DNA of 64,000 nucleotides from Fallopia convolvulus (GCA_964016875.1 OZ024723.1:14041343-14105342), one strand, 5' to 3'; positions 1 to 12,602 are shown, counted from the stretch's first letter. The notes: generated by a model not told the origin, from the sequence alone. Made by a program: numbers and translations.

Positions 1-1530
1 ACCAGTATATATTTGGTTTAAGCTAATGAATGAAAAATACTTGAAGGGCATTTCAATTTTATCATATAAAAAACAAAATAATACCTTATGGCAATGGATG
101 AAACTGATGAACTTACAAGAAGACTTAAACAAAGGTCTTATTTGGCAGATAGGGGATGGGAGAACAATAAAATTTTGGACAGACAAATGGCTATTTCAGG
201 AAACACTAGACAAATTTGTGTTGAACGTGGACGCAATAAATGAATCAACTACGGTTTCCGAATTCATAACCAGTGCTAAAACGTGGCGACTAGATATCCT
301 TAGCTGTTTACTTCTGACTGACATAGTTAACAAAATCATGCTGATCCCAATCCCTGATAACTGGATTAGTGACCGATTGTATTAGGCCCCAAGCAAGAAT
401 GGGTGGTCTTCGACGACTTCGGCTATTGAACTAATTACGGGTGTGAACTATCTAACACCCCATCCCAACAATTCGATATGGAAACTTCACACACAACCTA
501 AGGTTAAGAATTTTCTATGAAAAATAGCATGTCATATACGGACTCCCAACCAAAGAAAGACTGTTACAAAAATGCATAGCTACCCCTCTGGGGTGTTTAA
601 TGTGCAACTGCACTCATGAAAATGTTGGAGACATCCTTGTAGAATGTCCACATACGAAAAAACTAGTACAGAAAATTAACACAAAATTGGAAAGTTGTAT
701 CAAAAACTATAACTTGACCAATAAAATCAGCAAGTACCATTCTGAATGACTTATTTCAGAGCTTAGGGAGCACTAAGTTCGTGGAATTGGCAGTATGTTG
801 GTGGTGTATAGCACCAAAGGAATAAACTAGTTTTTCAGCAAACTCCCAATGATGTTATTCAGAATCTTGAACAATATACGAAAAATCAAATTGAACGATG
901 GGAAAAAGAAAAGAGATGGGAAGAAGATGAAGAAAGAACACAACTTCGACTCCAAAATAGACAAAAAAGGAAGAAAAGAATAGAAAAATGGAAAAAACCC
1001 TCTTATAATGTAGTCAAATTGAACTTTGAAGGATCCAAACTTGATTCCAACCACGCTTCTTCGGGTTTTGTTATACGAGATCATGAGGCAAGAGTTATCG
1101 ATCTAGGAACTAGGAAACAAGGACCAATCTAAATTGTGAAGGCGGAAGCTCTTGCACTCAAAGAAGGAATCAAGGAAGCTCAAAGAAAAGGAATTACAAA
1201 AATTGAGATTGAAGGCGATAACCTTATAGTTATAAATCTGTTAACAATACAGTCAAATACCTTTGGGAGATTGAAATACTAATTTCGGATATTATGGTGT
1301 ACCTTAAACATTTTAACTTTGTATCAGTCCGACATGTGGGTAGGGAGTGCAATGTTGTGGCCGATAAAATCGCTAAGCTGGGCCACAAGATCCTTACCAT
1401 CCTCCTCTTGGATAACTCAGAACTTCGGGTTCTCATTCGCAAGGATGCTCTAGAACGCCCTCCTTAGAGGGTCTCCTACCCCTTACCTTAGCAAAAAAAA
1501 ACTTTGAGAAAAAAAAACTTGGAAAATTTC
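1..1530 (+). mobile_element. 3' part of an L1-type LINE (RT thumb, zf-RVT, RNase H, A-rich tail), broken
   Basis: The open stretch at 26-385 has the block typical of plant LINE ORF2 just after the RT core (WQIGDGRTIKFWTDKWLF). A zf-RVT-like segment follows at about 480-700 (CNC near 604, then a CP motif near 645) and a degenerate RNase H domain at about 1008-1467 (VKLNFEGSK, AEALALKEGI, IEGDNL). Stops and frame changes separate the parts; one in-frame stop lies in the RNase H near 1130. The C-terminus ends ERPP, close to the GRPP of the LINE at 35.3-38.7 kb, so both come from one family. Runs of A at about 1493-1519 mark the 3' end. The 5' part lies outside the window. It is not functional. 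Confidence 0.85.
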
Positions 1531-2091
1531 ATTGGATAAATGGGAATAAATTGCGCCTGTTTCTCCAAAATGCTCATATTAGACTTTTATTAAACATGCA
1601 AGTGTAGATGTGATATGAACGTATTTTTGTTAAATTATTCATGTATTTTTAAAAAATTTGTTTATCGAAAATGTATTTTTGCATAAGTTTTACATTGGAC
1701 ACGCATAAAATTATGCATTAAAACCAGTTGAATGTGCACTGGTTATTATTATGTATATTGTGTATTAATTTTAATTTTTTTTTTTTGCTTTTCCCCAGCA
1801 AAAGCTAGGAAGTGGTAAATTCGATTAAGTAAATATGCACCTCAAAGAGGTGTTACAGTCAAGCAAAAATCCAAAGGCAACTAAGGAAGGCACGAAGGCC
1901 CTCTGAACTAAACAAGCAACAAGCGTTAAGGACAAGCACGTAGGCCTTCCTAGCATGCAAACAACAAACCAAACAAGCATCCGAACAACAACATCAAAAC
2001 ATCAACATACAAACAAGCCAAACAACAACCAAAACGAAACTAGGGGTCCGGTGGCCGCGAGTGGCTGCGTGCCACGCTCCGAGTAACGCGG

Positions 2092-2499
2092 CCCGAGGGA
2101 TCCACGGGCCACTTGGCGCGCGCCTTGAGAGCTTGGACGGTGCAACGCTTCGGGGGTAACCGCTTCATCATTTCCTTGTAGAACGAGTGGCTTCCTCGAT
2201 CTTGAATCGCAACCGCATTCTCTTTCCTTGATTCTTCGGAACTCGAATTGCTTACCTCGGAGCTCTTCACTTCATTGCTTGAACTATCCACCGAGCCCGA
2301 GGGATCCACTGGCCTAAGCCACCTAAACGCGTAGATGGTGCAACACTTTGAAGGGGATCACTTCTTTTTTTCCTTGGCCAACGAATGGCTACCTTGATCT
2401 TGGACCTCAATTTCTTCTCTTGACTCATCGGTGTCTTTTAATCTAGTCTTGCTAACATCGGAGTCTTCGACTCCAACACTTGAGCTACCAAAGGAGTCG
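2092..2499 (-). repeat. Tandem duplication (about 204 bp, 2 copies) in the ORF1 tail
   Basis: The block starting CCCGAGGGATCCAC occurs at 2092 and again at 2296. The encoded segments align (DRGSHSFYKEMMKR against DQGSHSLAKEKKKW, both followed by VDPSG). The copies have diverged clearly, so the duplication is old. Confidence 0.75.
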
Positions 2500-2997
2500 C
2501 TTTCAACACCAATAAGAGAGTCATTTTCCGAGCCATAGTTTGAAGTCTTATCTTCTTGTCAAATAACATTGTTGCTAGTAGCATTCGTGGCTTGATCAAG
2601 ATCCTTGGCACAAGGGGCAGCCGCCACACTCTTCAAATCTTTCTTCTTCTTGTTTTTCCTGGACTTGCCTTTCTTGCTAGGAAGGTCTTGGTTGGAGGCC
2701 GGGGGCTGGGTGTGTTGGTTAGGCACGGTCAACGTTAGGGATCCATAGGATTCTTGCCTTTGTCGCCCGGATTTTCCACATTGTGATCATGAGCGGCCAA
2801 AGTGGCATTTTGGTTTGCCGGCTTGGCACCGGCCTCATCAACAATCGTAGCAACTTTGTCACGTCGCCTAGCATTAGCACCAACATCCGACCGTTTTTCC
2901 TTGAAGTTGCATTCCTCACTAACATGGCCAAAGGTGAAACAATCTTTGCAAAAAGGGGGCTCGTTTTCAATAAGGCAAGAACACTCAACGGAACTAT

Positions 2998-4381
2998 TGA
3001 TAGAGCATATAGGTATAGGTCTTAGAGCATGTTTTTATTTCCGTTTTATGCATTTTAGCTAGGATTTCGTTCTAAGTTTTAGTTTAGGTTTTATTTTCGT
3101 TTAGTTCGGAATCTACGCGTCTTTGTGCATAATTGTAGGCCGAAAGGTGGAAGACGGTGGATGAAAGGCTTAGGACCGGACCTCGGGATGCATAGGAAGC
3201 GTTGAAGAGAAGATCCAAGGCGAAAATTACAAGACAAGAGTGAAGGGACTAAACCGCGGATTGAATGTCTAGACCGCGCTGGAGGAGTAGATTTTCTGGG
3301 GCGTCAGCGCGGGCAAAGCCGGCAGAGCGCGGTCGCGCTCTGGGAAGGATCAAACAGCGCTCCGGCGCGTTGGTGCGGCGTTGACTTGGGCTACGCGAGA
3401 TCTTGTGGGCCGACTCTAATATTTCTTTTGGATATTTTTAGACATAATATAAATACTTTCTCTAGGTTTTATTTGGATTTTTATGCTATCTATTATTCTT
3501 GTGTTCTAAGTTTGATTGAGTTTGGAGATTTGTGGGAGACAAAATCCCTAGCTTTGCAATTGAAGATCAATTTGACTCTTGTAAGTTTTATTTTTTTCTT
3601 TAATGACAATTTCTAGCTAATTTTCTCATGTCCAACTAGTTAGTTGAAGTTGTATGCATTATTGTTTGTGAGATTTGAATTATTTTAGTTTGCCTTGACT
3701 AGATTGAATCTCTCCGTGCTTAATCGATTAAATTCACTTAGGATTATAATAGCTTGATCACCTATTCTACTTCTAGTTTGAATTACAACTAGAATAATTA
3801 AATAGACGGTGGAATTTGATTATTCGTGGATGAATCCTTTGATTAAACTTATAGACGGTGGAATAAGGTTAATCAAAGGCGGAGAATTTAATCACAAGAC
3901 TTCATGAATAGACGGTGGAATTCATGATTATTGTTTCTATTGAATGCTTTGAACATAATTGCATGATCAATTTGACATAGAAGGTTTTCTAGGTTAATTG
4001 GTTAAAAGGTTGTTAAAGACGGTGTATATTAACAATCACCTTAAGCTTGAATTCATAAAATTCACAATAGATTAGTCAAGGGAAATTCAAATAAGAATAA
4101 TCGAGGATCAAAACTCATGTATGCAATGGATACAAAACTGGTTGGACGCTTTTCTCCATATTTGAATCTTAAATCACTTTACTTGCTTTGTTTTTAATTA
4201 GTTTTAATAACTTAGATTTTTAGTTTATAATCATAAAATCTCCCCCTTAACTTCGTAACATTACTTAAATCCGAATAATCTGAGTCTCTGTGGGTTCGAC
4301 CCTTACTTCCACTTTGCTAAGGTTAGGAAGTTAGGAATTTTCTTTGACAGTGTTTTTATAGCGACGTAAAAGTGTTCGTCA
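2998..4381 (+). mobile_element. Solo LTR (about 1.38 kb) inside LINE ORF1
   Basis: The segment starts TGATAG and ends GTTCGTCA, so it has the TG...CA ends of an LTR. It is flanked by ACTAT (2993-2997) and ACTAC (4382-4386), a 5-bp target duplication with one mismatch. Removing it plus one duplicate restores the ORF1 reading frame across the gap, which independently confirms both boundaries. Inside are a GC-rich part (3240-3390) and three copies of ATAGACGGTGGA (about 3803-3917). No gag or pol is present. The wording near 4288 (TGTGGGTTCGACCC) resembles the 3' ends of large Ty3/gypsy LTRs, but the lineage is an inference. Confidence 0.75.
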
Positions 4382-5919
4382 ACTACAATCATCAAAATCA
4401 ACCCCAACCTCCCGAGTGATGTTTTCGGCAAAATTTATTTCCACTAGAACTCGAGCATACGAGCCCCTTTTTCTTCCATCGGTAACCGGATCCATATATA
4501 AAGGTTTGCCAACATAGGATGCCAAACGGCCAATCAACTCATAACTCCAAAAGATTTGAGATAAACCATAAATCCGGACCCAAAGAGGAATAATAGCAAT
4601 GTTTCGACGGTTGAAAGCAAACTTGTCGGGAATGTGTTGGAGGATCAAAGGCTTACCATGAATGAAGTACGGCCCGCCTCTAAGAACCTTGTCACGGTCT
4701 TCCTCGGTGTCAAATTGATATATAATCCAGCCTTCTTCAACTCTAAATCGGGATTTGACTCCCCAAGATTTGGCAAGTTCCTTGATCAAAAAATTGCTCG
4801 GAAAAAACCCGACGTATTGTCCAAGTAAGGACCATCCCCACACTTCTTGTTTCGAAAGGCCTTCGGAAACTTTGATTGAGAGACGAGATGAAGTAGGAGG
4901 TGTATAGGCTAGTTTACCTCCAAGATCCGCATTCATGAAAATTTTCTTTGACCTCGTAGCCCAAGCAATCGGCCGAGGCGCGCCAGAACCGGTTCGAGCA
5001 GCTTTTTCAGAGTTTTTGGAACCAACGACATTGGCCAAGGCTCCAGCCTTGCTCGTGCCAACATGCCCGGTTGCTGAAGTGGGGACCGTGCCATGGCGTG
5101 GGTCTATCGCAAGGCCAGGATCAATCGAAGTGGGAGCAGGCGCGTCCGCGCTAGGAGCGACCTTTGGGTTGCCATTCTCGGAACTCGGAGCATTAATTAC
5201 AGGCCTGTCCGCATGCGCTGGCCTAGGAAGTTGCAGCGACTCTTCGTTGCGCGAAGCACCATCAATGGCACGCTCGAGCAAGCCATCCATGGCGGACGAC
5301 TCCTCGGTGGCGCCATGGGTTTGAACCAGCCCCGGAGCATTGGATTCATTAGCGACCAGCGCCGGCAGCACCAACTCTTCAATTTCTTCATCGGAAAGGT
5401 CATTCAGGGTATGGGAAACGACTTCTCCATCTTCAAAGCCATTGTTGCTCGAAGCCATCAAGCTTTCCTTGGCCTTACCATCAATGGCAGCCACCGAGCC
5501 CTCCACCATCGGAACGGTTTTGGGATTGCTCGGCGGTGCCTTGGGAGTTTTCCCTTTGCTACCATTAGCATCAACCGGTTGAGCCACCGGTTCTTTGAAG
5601 TACTTCTTTGGATCTTTTTCAGCCATGGAAGGGGAAGGAGACCCCTTCTTCTTCTTACCCATCGAACCAGCGAAGGGTCAAGCGGAAAACCGAGAGAGAG
5701 AAAAGGGAGATGAAAAGACACGTCGAGGAAGGCGAGGGAGACGGTAGCATGAGAGGCTCCAGCTCAGTGGTGGTGCGTGAGGCTACCACCACGAGTGCTT
5801 GTGCGTGGGCCTCGTGAGGAGACACACGCCGGAGGGAGGTCGGAGAAGGAAGGAATGAGTCGCCGGCAAAATCGCCCCAAAATCATCCTAAGAGAAAGAG
5901 AGCATACTTCAAAGATATT

Positions 5920-6470
5920 CTTTTAAGTGTATAGATGACGATGTGCATAAGGTTTTGCCTACAATTAGCTAGTTTTAATGTAAATACCAATGCATATATA
6001 TATATATATATATGTGCACATTAGTTTTTGTATGCACATGCAATTAGTTATCAATACACATACGGTTAGTTTTTATGCCCATACATTAATAAGATATATT
6101 TTTAAGCTATTTTGATTCACATGCATATTTAAGGTACACTTTTAAGCTATTTTGGTGCAAATACAATAAGCTTTGATGCACATGTAGAAATAAGATTAGC
6201 TTTCAATTATTTATATGTACATAAGGTCAATTTCAATGCTTATATATACATTTATGCAATTAGTTTTGATGCACAAATAATCAATTTGGTACACAAACAA
6301 TCAGTTTTGATACACATACAGTCAATTTTGATAATTTGCGAAAAAATTGCCAAAAATTCATTTGTGGTTTTTTTCCCTTTTTTTCAACAAAACGATTTGC
6401 ACCCTTGATTTCTCTTCATTCAACGTCTCTTGTTCATTAGCATTTTACACCTAAGCATCGTACGAGATCT
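5920..6470. repeat. Degenerate short repeats and terminus of a foldback-like element
   Basis: The motif (A)TGCACATA...GTTAGTTTTGATGC recurs with variation through 5940-6330, with a (TA)n run at 5996-6015. The end at about 6330-6450 (AATTTGC, AAAAATTC, a T/C run, CTTTGATTTCTCTT, CTCTTGTTC) matches the right terminus of the foldback element at 61.1-62.5 kb. The start near 5937 resembles 53.08-53.12 kb. It is one member of a local family; exact ends were not found. Confidence 0.5.
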
Positions 6471-7451
6471 CCTTCCTTTATTCAAATCTTAGAAGATTGT
6501 TGTAAGAAAGACCCAACCGATAAATGTAGTTCTATAAGCCAAAATAGGGATACTAAGGTATTTTTTAATGTGATGACCAAAAAAAGGTGTGTTTTAGTGT
6601 CAAAATAAACGAAGCTATAGGTAGCTTATTTTCTCTTTCTACATGTTTGTAATAAAAAAAAGTATTTAGATTTTAAAATAGTTGAAATAATAAACTATAA
6701 AATAAAATTTATTGAATGAAGTTCGTACTGACCAAAATCCAAACCCATCATCAAATGTGAATGAGATGGGTAATGTACCAACTACCAATCATGAGGCCGC
6801 CGCTGCCACCTTGTGACTCTTTGTATAATGCCAACATATTGGGTCGTGTAAATAATTCTTAAGCACCTCTTACTTTTGGTTCTAGCAAAATCGCTCACCC
6901 TTATATATTGAATAAGACTTCTCTACAAGATTGCCACCATTTTCAATTTAACAGGCGGGTTTAAGCAATTTGACCTATGTAGCAGGTGATTTTCATCCCA
7001 AAATCTCTAACTTAACATACAATTTTGGGTAACTTTTCCTATTGAACAAGTGATTTTCATTCAATTCTCAATTTAAAATGTGAATCAGTACAAGTAAATC
7101 TATTCGGCAGGTGATTTTTAGAAAGGGCTACTCCAACCAAGAAAAGTAACGAGTGCGAAAATCCCCGATAACTTTCTTTAGCTACCCACACTTACCAAAT
7201 AAAATGAAGGAGTTTTGACAAGTCATCTCAATCTCAATCTCAATCTCAGGTCAGTATGTCAAAGAGAGCACCTGTTGTACGGATTGAAAACCCCACCCAC
7301 AAACTTGACATGAAAAGTGAAAACCTCAAGTTTTACACAAGCTTATTGACAGCAAGAACAAACTCTTGTTAGACATTCTTTAAAAAGCAAGTTCTCTACA
7401 GAAGAGAAGAGAAGAGAAGAGAAGAGAAGAGAGGAGAGGAGAGCTACTGCT
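6471..7451. other. Intergenic DNA and 3' flank of MOB1
   Basis: No coding region is recognisable. It contains loosely repeated GCAGGTGATTTT-like phrases at about 6950-7120, a short (ATCTCA)n run at 7226-7250, and the likely MOB1 3' untranslated region on the minus strand up to 7451. Confidence 0.5.
7399..7443. repeat. (AGAAG)n/(AGGAG)n microsatellite
   Basis: Pentanucleotide repeat immediately downstream of the MOB1 stop codon. In the transcript it would be a TCTTC-rich tract at the start of the 3' untranslated region. Confidence 0.85.
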
Positions 7452-10400
7452 TCAATACGGGGCCACAATCGACTCTATGAGTTCCTCAAGTGGAGCTAGC
7501 TCTTTCTTGTCAATTAGCCCAAATTCCTGCAGGAAAAGGCAGCAAACAATCAATCACACAAATTTATCAGTCTTTCCTAACACAACAATGTTTGCAAGGC
7601 TGCTGATCAAGGAGCACTATAAGAATCAAAAAATTTCCTTTTTCAGACGATTTTTGGAAAGAATTCAGGATAGTTCTACTGAAGCACCAAGCATAACCAT
7701 TTATTGTTATTATAAACTTACACAGGTAAACAATATGAAGTGCTTGAAACAAGTGTTTAAATGGGCCTCCTCCTTAAGAGAGACAATTTTCTGGAAGTGA
7801 GAATGGTAGATGTGAGCATATACACGAAACAGGCGTTTGAATATTGTCTTCACAACATCCATGAAGTTGGATGGAAAAGGAGTGCCTGGTTGAACGACGA
7901 CAAACTTATGATCAACATGACGACAACAACAAACAGATAATAAAAGAATTTGAGAATGAAGTTCAAATCACTTTCATACCCAGCTTCTGGGGAAATATGG
8001 ATTCATTGTCAAGCTGAGATTCGATCCATTCCATCAAATACTCCACATATTTTGGAGCAGAAACTTCAATAGGTTTCTTGATTTGAACACCATCAGCCCA
8101 TAAGTACTTGTACCTGCACAAGGTCATTAATTCAAATCGCAATGGGGAAGCATTTTAATATTCAAAATACCAAAATCACCCTAATCATTAAGACAGACAT
8201 ACAACAGATCAATTGTCTTCATTAAGATAACTTTACCGACAAAGATCAAATTAAAGCTAAACACACCCAATTAATGATTAATGAAAAGAAGAATTTCTAG
8301 CAAATGCTAGCCATAAGGTTTTGCAGTAGTTCCTCACTAATCCAAAAAAAAATCTTCCTCGATTTGAACACTCTTACCTCTTTCAATGTTCCATGCATTT
8401 TGTCACAATTTTGAACTAGACAGAAAGTAAAGAATAAATTTATATCTGCTCCCAATTATAAATTTTTGGAATTGAAGTCCACGATAAACAAGCATCATAT
8501 GGCACTTTTCACCAAAAGTATCATCCTGTATCTAAGGATTGACAAACCATAAATTCATTTCTAATTCAACTTTTTTCTTCATAAGCTACGCAAATTTGCA
8601 TGTAAAACTATGCATCAGTAACAAGACAATCAATTAAGACTGCCATACCAATGATTTTTCATGCAGTGAACAGCTGTTAAAGTACACACAATGTCCCTTT
8701 TGATTTCATAAACTGCACATAAAGCAAGTCTTCCCTTTTCCTTTTTTTTTCTCTCTAAATTTCGTTATAATCTACTTATATAGGGGTTGATTTCACTATA
8801 GATTACTAAGTCTCTAAGAAGTAAGAACCCCACAATTTCAACTAAATCATACTTTGTTAACAACTTTTGCCAGAGTTTTTTTACAGTTGACAGTAGAAGT
8901 TTTTTATTTATAAGCATGATTAGGTTGCTAAAGGTTGGTTCTATATGGGATGAGATATTATATTTTGAAATTAACCATCGGCGATATAAAAAAGATAGTA
9001 GAAATTTGACAAAAAACAGCGTGTGGAGCTAGAAATTGTGTATATTCCAAAGTTATTGTTCATTGCATAGAGAAAAACTCAGTTAAATCTTATTCAATTT
9101 TCGCTACAAATTTAATGAGCAAAACAGGACCAGGTTGGGTGTAGACAAATTTATTTATGCTTATATATGTGCATGAAACAAAATAATCAATCGAAATTAA
9201 TGCTTCATATCAAGGGACATGATGTGCCTTTTCGCCAACCTTGAGTGTGAAGGTTAGCAAGTTTGTCAATATATAATTCTCATTTTACTAAAATATTCAA
9301 TACACAATACAAACTCATAAAAAAAAAGATACAAGAAGTGGATCATAATACATCTACCAAGCAAAAGGATTTTAAAAAGCCGAGCAAGTACATTGAGAAC
9401 ATGCTCAGGAGGAATGCTGGAAATGGAAAGTTAGCGAATCTGGAAACAAAAACAAGTGGAAAAATGTAGGAGAATGAGAAAAATGAAGACATTAACTCAA
9501 GCTATTAAATTTGCAGCTGCTAAGGTTGACAATGTCTGTATCAGCATCCATTAATTAAACATCAAATTCTAGAAAAAAAAAAAGAAAAGAAAATCAAATC
9601 TAGAAGCTAGAAGTTGAAGCATTACTTGGGCCCTGCTGTCATCGTACGACAAGTCTCAGGTGTACAAAACTCCGTCAGGGTACCATAAAGCAAGTTAACT
9701 TGATTGAAGAAATCAACAGCTGAAAATTCCAAAAAAGAATAGAACTGATTAAGATTTTGGGGTGTATCAAGCTGCCTAAATGGAGATAGAAATGGGACAT
9801 ACTGTTGACAGCAAGCCATTCATTAAAATCCTCCCCTGGAGGAAGTTTAACTGCTTCCCTCAGGTTTCCACTACCCAGCGTGGCATCAATGTATTTTCTA
9901 AGTTGGGCACCCTGCATTAAGAAAGGGATGACTATATAACTCTAAGCCACTAGCTGAAAGTAACAAGATCCATCACATAAATAACTCTTTGCTTCTCTTT
10001 TCTAAATCTAACAAAATAATTGGAACAGGAACTATCAAAAGTCATCAATATCTGGTTCATCACAAACCTCATAAACCTTGACAAGTTCAAAACAACACCG
10101 TTACTATACATCAGTAGAGGCTAATATACGAATAATTATTCCCCACAGAGTGAAATTAATCAGGAAACTAGCTCTCTGCACCAAACTGCCATTCATGATT
10201 CATGTTGCATCAGGAGCTCTAAAAGTGATAGTTCGTCCAAAAATTATACAAGCATTTTATGATAATACATAAGACTAGATGAACACCTCACGATTAAATG
10301 CACCATAGGTTGAAACAGCTAGCACGAAAAGTTTAAACACATCTAATATGGAATCTGAGCAAGAATAGGTAGTTTGCCTATATAATATACCTTAGTTCCA

Positions 10401-11504
10401 GATGGGGCGCTCTTTTTTGGGCGGAATGTTCTCTGGTTCCTTCATGCAATTGCAAATGATAATAGATTAGTCCATTAGCAGAATTTAGTGAATAAACTTA
10501 GCACAGTATTTCCATGGCAATGATAGTCTCAAATCAAAAGCTTCATTGTTCTTTAAAGATAGAATAGAGACATAATAATTCAAACACGATCACAAGAATA
10601 GTCGAAAGGAGGAAGAGACTCATTATCAGTGAATTGGAAGCATATGACAACAAGCATGCAAGAATAGTCTGGTTTAATATGGTGTGATTCCTTAGCAGTT
10701 CTCAAACATATACATATTACGGAAGACAAGAGCATCCTTCTATTTATTTCCTTTAAATAGTAGGCCTTCATCTTTAGTTAGAAGAGATCAGACATACCCC
10801 TGGGCACAAATTTAAACCTGCAACTGAAATACACCGTTTCATGTAATCACTTGCATTTTGTTAATGAGAAAAGTGAAGGAGCTATTGTAATGGAAAGCAA
10901 CGAACCAATGTGATCGAAGTGGGAAAGTCATACCAAAAGTTCTACCCCCAGTGAAAGTTGAGTCCAATACACAAAACTATGTTGGAGCCAAAGCAGCCTT
11001 CCTCATTTCATCCTATATTCAATTTCATTCACCAGGAATTTAAGAAAAAAAATTCCCCACGCCCCAAACCCTCCATAAAAATTCTTCCTTTTCCTGACTT
11101 ATGCGGTAAATAAATTCATTTTTTGGTAGAAAAAAAAAATCTTTCTTTTGTAATCAAGCAATAGAAGTAAATTTCCACCCACTACTCTCTAAACATACAC
11201 AGCAATCGCCCCAGAGAAACCCATAACAAATCAAACCTAACAAAAACAGCTCACATAATTGACCATTTGACCCTACAAAGGAAAACTAATAAAAAGAATG
11301 AGATCAAATTCCTGAAAATCATTGGCAGCGCAAGTAAAACCACAGATCTTCGACAAAACAAAGTCATAAGATCAAACGGAGAGCTAAACCTGATTAGCAG
11401 CCATAAATAATGCTCTTAAAAGTGCGGGAAAAAGGAAAACTAATTGGTCTGTAAACAACTAAATTATCCTTTTCTGCTTACCTCCCTAAACCGAAGAGAC
11501 TCAT
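7452..11504 (-). CDS. MOB1: MOB kinase activator-like 1 (MOB1), 7 exons, 215 aa
   Basis: Exons on the minus strand: 11504-11482, 10439-10391, 9911-9803, 9719-9626, 8113-7980, 7885-7722, 7526-7452. All introns are GT-AG, and the sum is 648 nt, i.e. 215 codons plus TGA. The protein starts MSLFGLGRNQRTFRPKK, the plant MOB1 N-terminus, and carries the whole Mob1/phocein fold. The expected zinc ligands are Cys79 and Cys84 (EFCTPETC) and His161 and His166 (AHIYHSH), and ATLGSGNLREAV and LYGTLTEF are present. MOB1 binds and activates NDR/LATS-type kinases in a Hippo-like pathway and acts in plant growth, cell-division control and reproduction. The length equals that of known plant MOB1A. The gene appears intact. 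Its neighbours are transposons, with a LINE tail about 370 bp upstream of the start codon. Confidence 0.97.
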
Positions 11505-11973
11505 AGCAACGTGAAGAAGACAAAGAAGAAGCAGAAACTTAGCTAGAATTACAGCCGGATGAAACAAGAAATTTAGAGACGGAATTTGAGTTAGGTTTGG
11601 TGAGTGGAATTCGGGGTAAGTGATAGTGGTGAGGAGTCAAGTGGGCCAACAAAGGGCTATGAATATGATTCATCATCTTCCTCCCTATGAGGAAAGTGAA
11701 GTTGTTTTTCAACGGCCAAGATTCATTCTAGCGCTTTTGGACTGTTTCCGGCGTTCCACGCCAAGTTTTTGCACCGGGGCTTCGACTAACATGTCACCAT
11801 CTCTTTTATTATTATTTTTACTATTATCGGTGTAGTTTTATAGTGATGGATTTTTCTCTTGTATGTTTTCTTTTTTTTAATCAAGAAACATGGATAGGAC
11901 ACCCTGCGGATTTTATTAAGATATGTTAACCTTGCCTACTAGGGGCTACATAATCATCACATGAGAGTTTTAA

Positions 11974-12579
11974 GGGCTCGTTTAGTATCGATATCAAGGA
12001 TATCAGGTATCGGTATCGGTATTGGTATAAGATATGGGCATGAGAATTGATATCTATATCCTTATTTGGTATGTACAAGATATCAATTTCAACTTATTTG
12101 TAATTATACAGTGAATCAAGCTTATGAGTTAATTATTCATAACAATCTAAAAAGCAAAGAATTCTTCTAGTTTAATGGCGGTGAACCACTCGACAACCTC
12201 CAATTGATTATGCCTCCTCCAATTTAATGCCGGTGAACAGCTCAGATCTAGCAATGTTGGACCAAAAGGCTGATGGGAGAAGCCAACTGTCAAAGGAATT
12301 GTCAATCGTTGGTCATCAAAGGCAAAGGAATTGTCGGTCAGAGCAGATCTGTCGGAGCAGGTAGCAATCGAAGAAGTGAAGAGCAGTTGCGTTCGTGAAA
12401 GAAAAGGGAAAGAAAAGAAATGGGTTATACCGGCCCATTCATTAGTATATCAGATCCCATGAAAACAATGGATTTTGGGATATCAAGATATGGGCCGATA
12501 TCCATATACTTCTATACCAAACGGTAGGTATCACCCGATACCCATACCTGATATCTGGGTATCAATACCAAACGGGCCC
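11974..12579. mobile_element. PIF/Harbinger-like MITE (606 bp)
   Basis: The terminal inverted repeats are about 45 bp: GGGCTCGTTTAGTATCGATA at the left, the complement of GGGCCCGTTTGGTATTGATA at the right, both continuing into ATATCAGGTAT and GGTATCGG. TTA lies at both sides (11970-11972, with one extra A, and 12580-12582), the target site of this superfamily. The centre (12150-12420) is non-repetitive and shows no transposase. Confidence 0.75.
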
Positions 12580-12602
12580 TTAGTTATTTGAGCAAGAGAA
12601 AT

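Larger units (their letters stand above)
2040..5662 (-). pseudogene. LINE ORF1 protein (DUF4283 + CCHC zinc knuckle), interrupted
   Basis: The start codon at 5662 opens a lysine-rich N-terminus (MGKKKKGSPS) and a low-complexity linker. A DUF4283 domain covers roughly residues 260-425 (EVWGWSLLGQYVG, WIIYQFDTEEDRDKVLRGGP, PLWVRIYGLS). At 4382 the frame is cut by a 1.38 kb LTR. Beyond it, at 2992 downward, the frame resumes directly into a zinc knuckle (CKDCFTFGHVSEEC, about 2900-2945), the order expected for plant LINE ORF1. Stops follow near 2740, and a Ser/Glu-rich tail runs to a stop at 2040. This is the nucleic-acid-binding, gag-like LINE protein, now a pseudogene. Confidence 0.8.
1775..5900 (-). 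mobile_element. ORF1-only LINE-like element with poly-A tail, split by a solo LTR
   Basis: On the minus strand there is a CT-rich leader (about 5663-5880), a LINE-type ORF1, an untranslated tail (about 1787-2039) and a poly-A run (poly-T at 1775-1786 on the plus strand). No endonuclease, reverse transcriptase or RNase H lies between ORF1 and the tail. That fits a non-autonomous LINE derivative mobilised in trans, or an internally deleted copy. The 5' boundary is not exact: a weak similarity between flanks near 1765 and 5920 could be a worn target duplication, but I could not confirm it. Confidence 0.7.

Noticed and set aside
4935..5713. Long plus-strand frames opposite LINE ORF1
   Set aside because: Mirror frames caused by the high GC content of ORF1; the minus-strand frame has DUF4283.
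11400..11416. ATG followed by GTTTAG (MAANQ) as MOB1 first exon
   Set aside because: Joining it to exon 2 puts the known RTFRPKK segment out of frame; the start at 11504 (MSLFGLG) keeps it.
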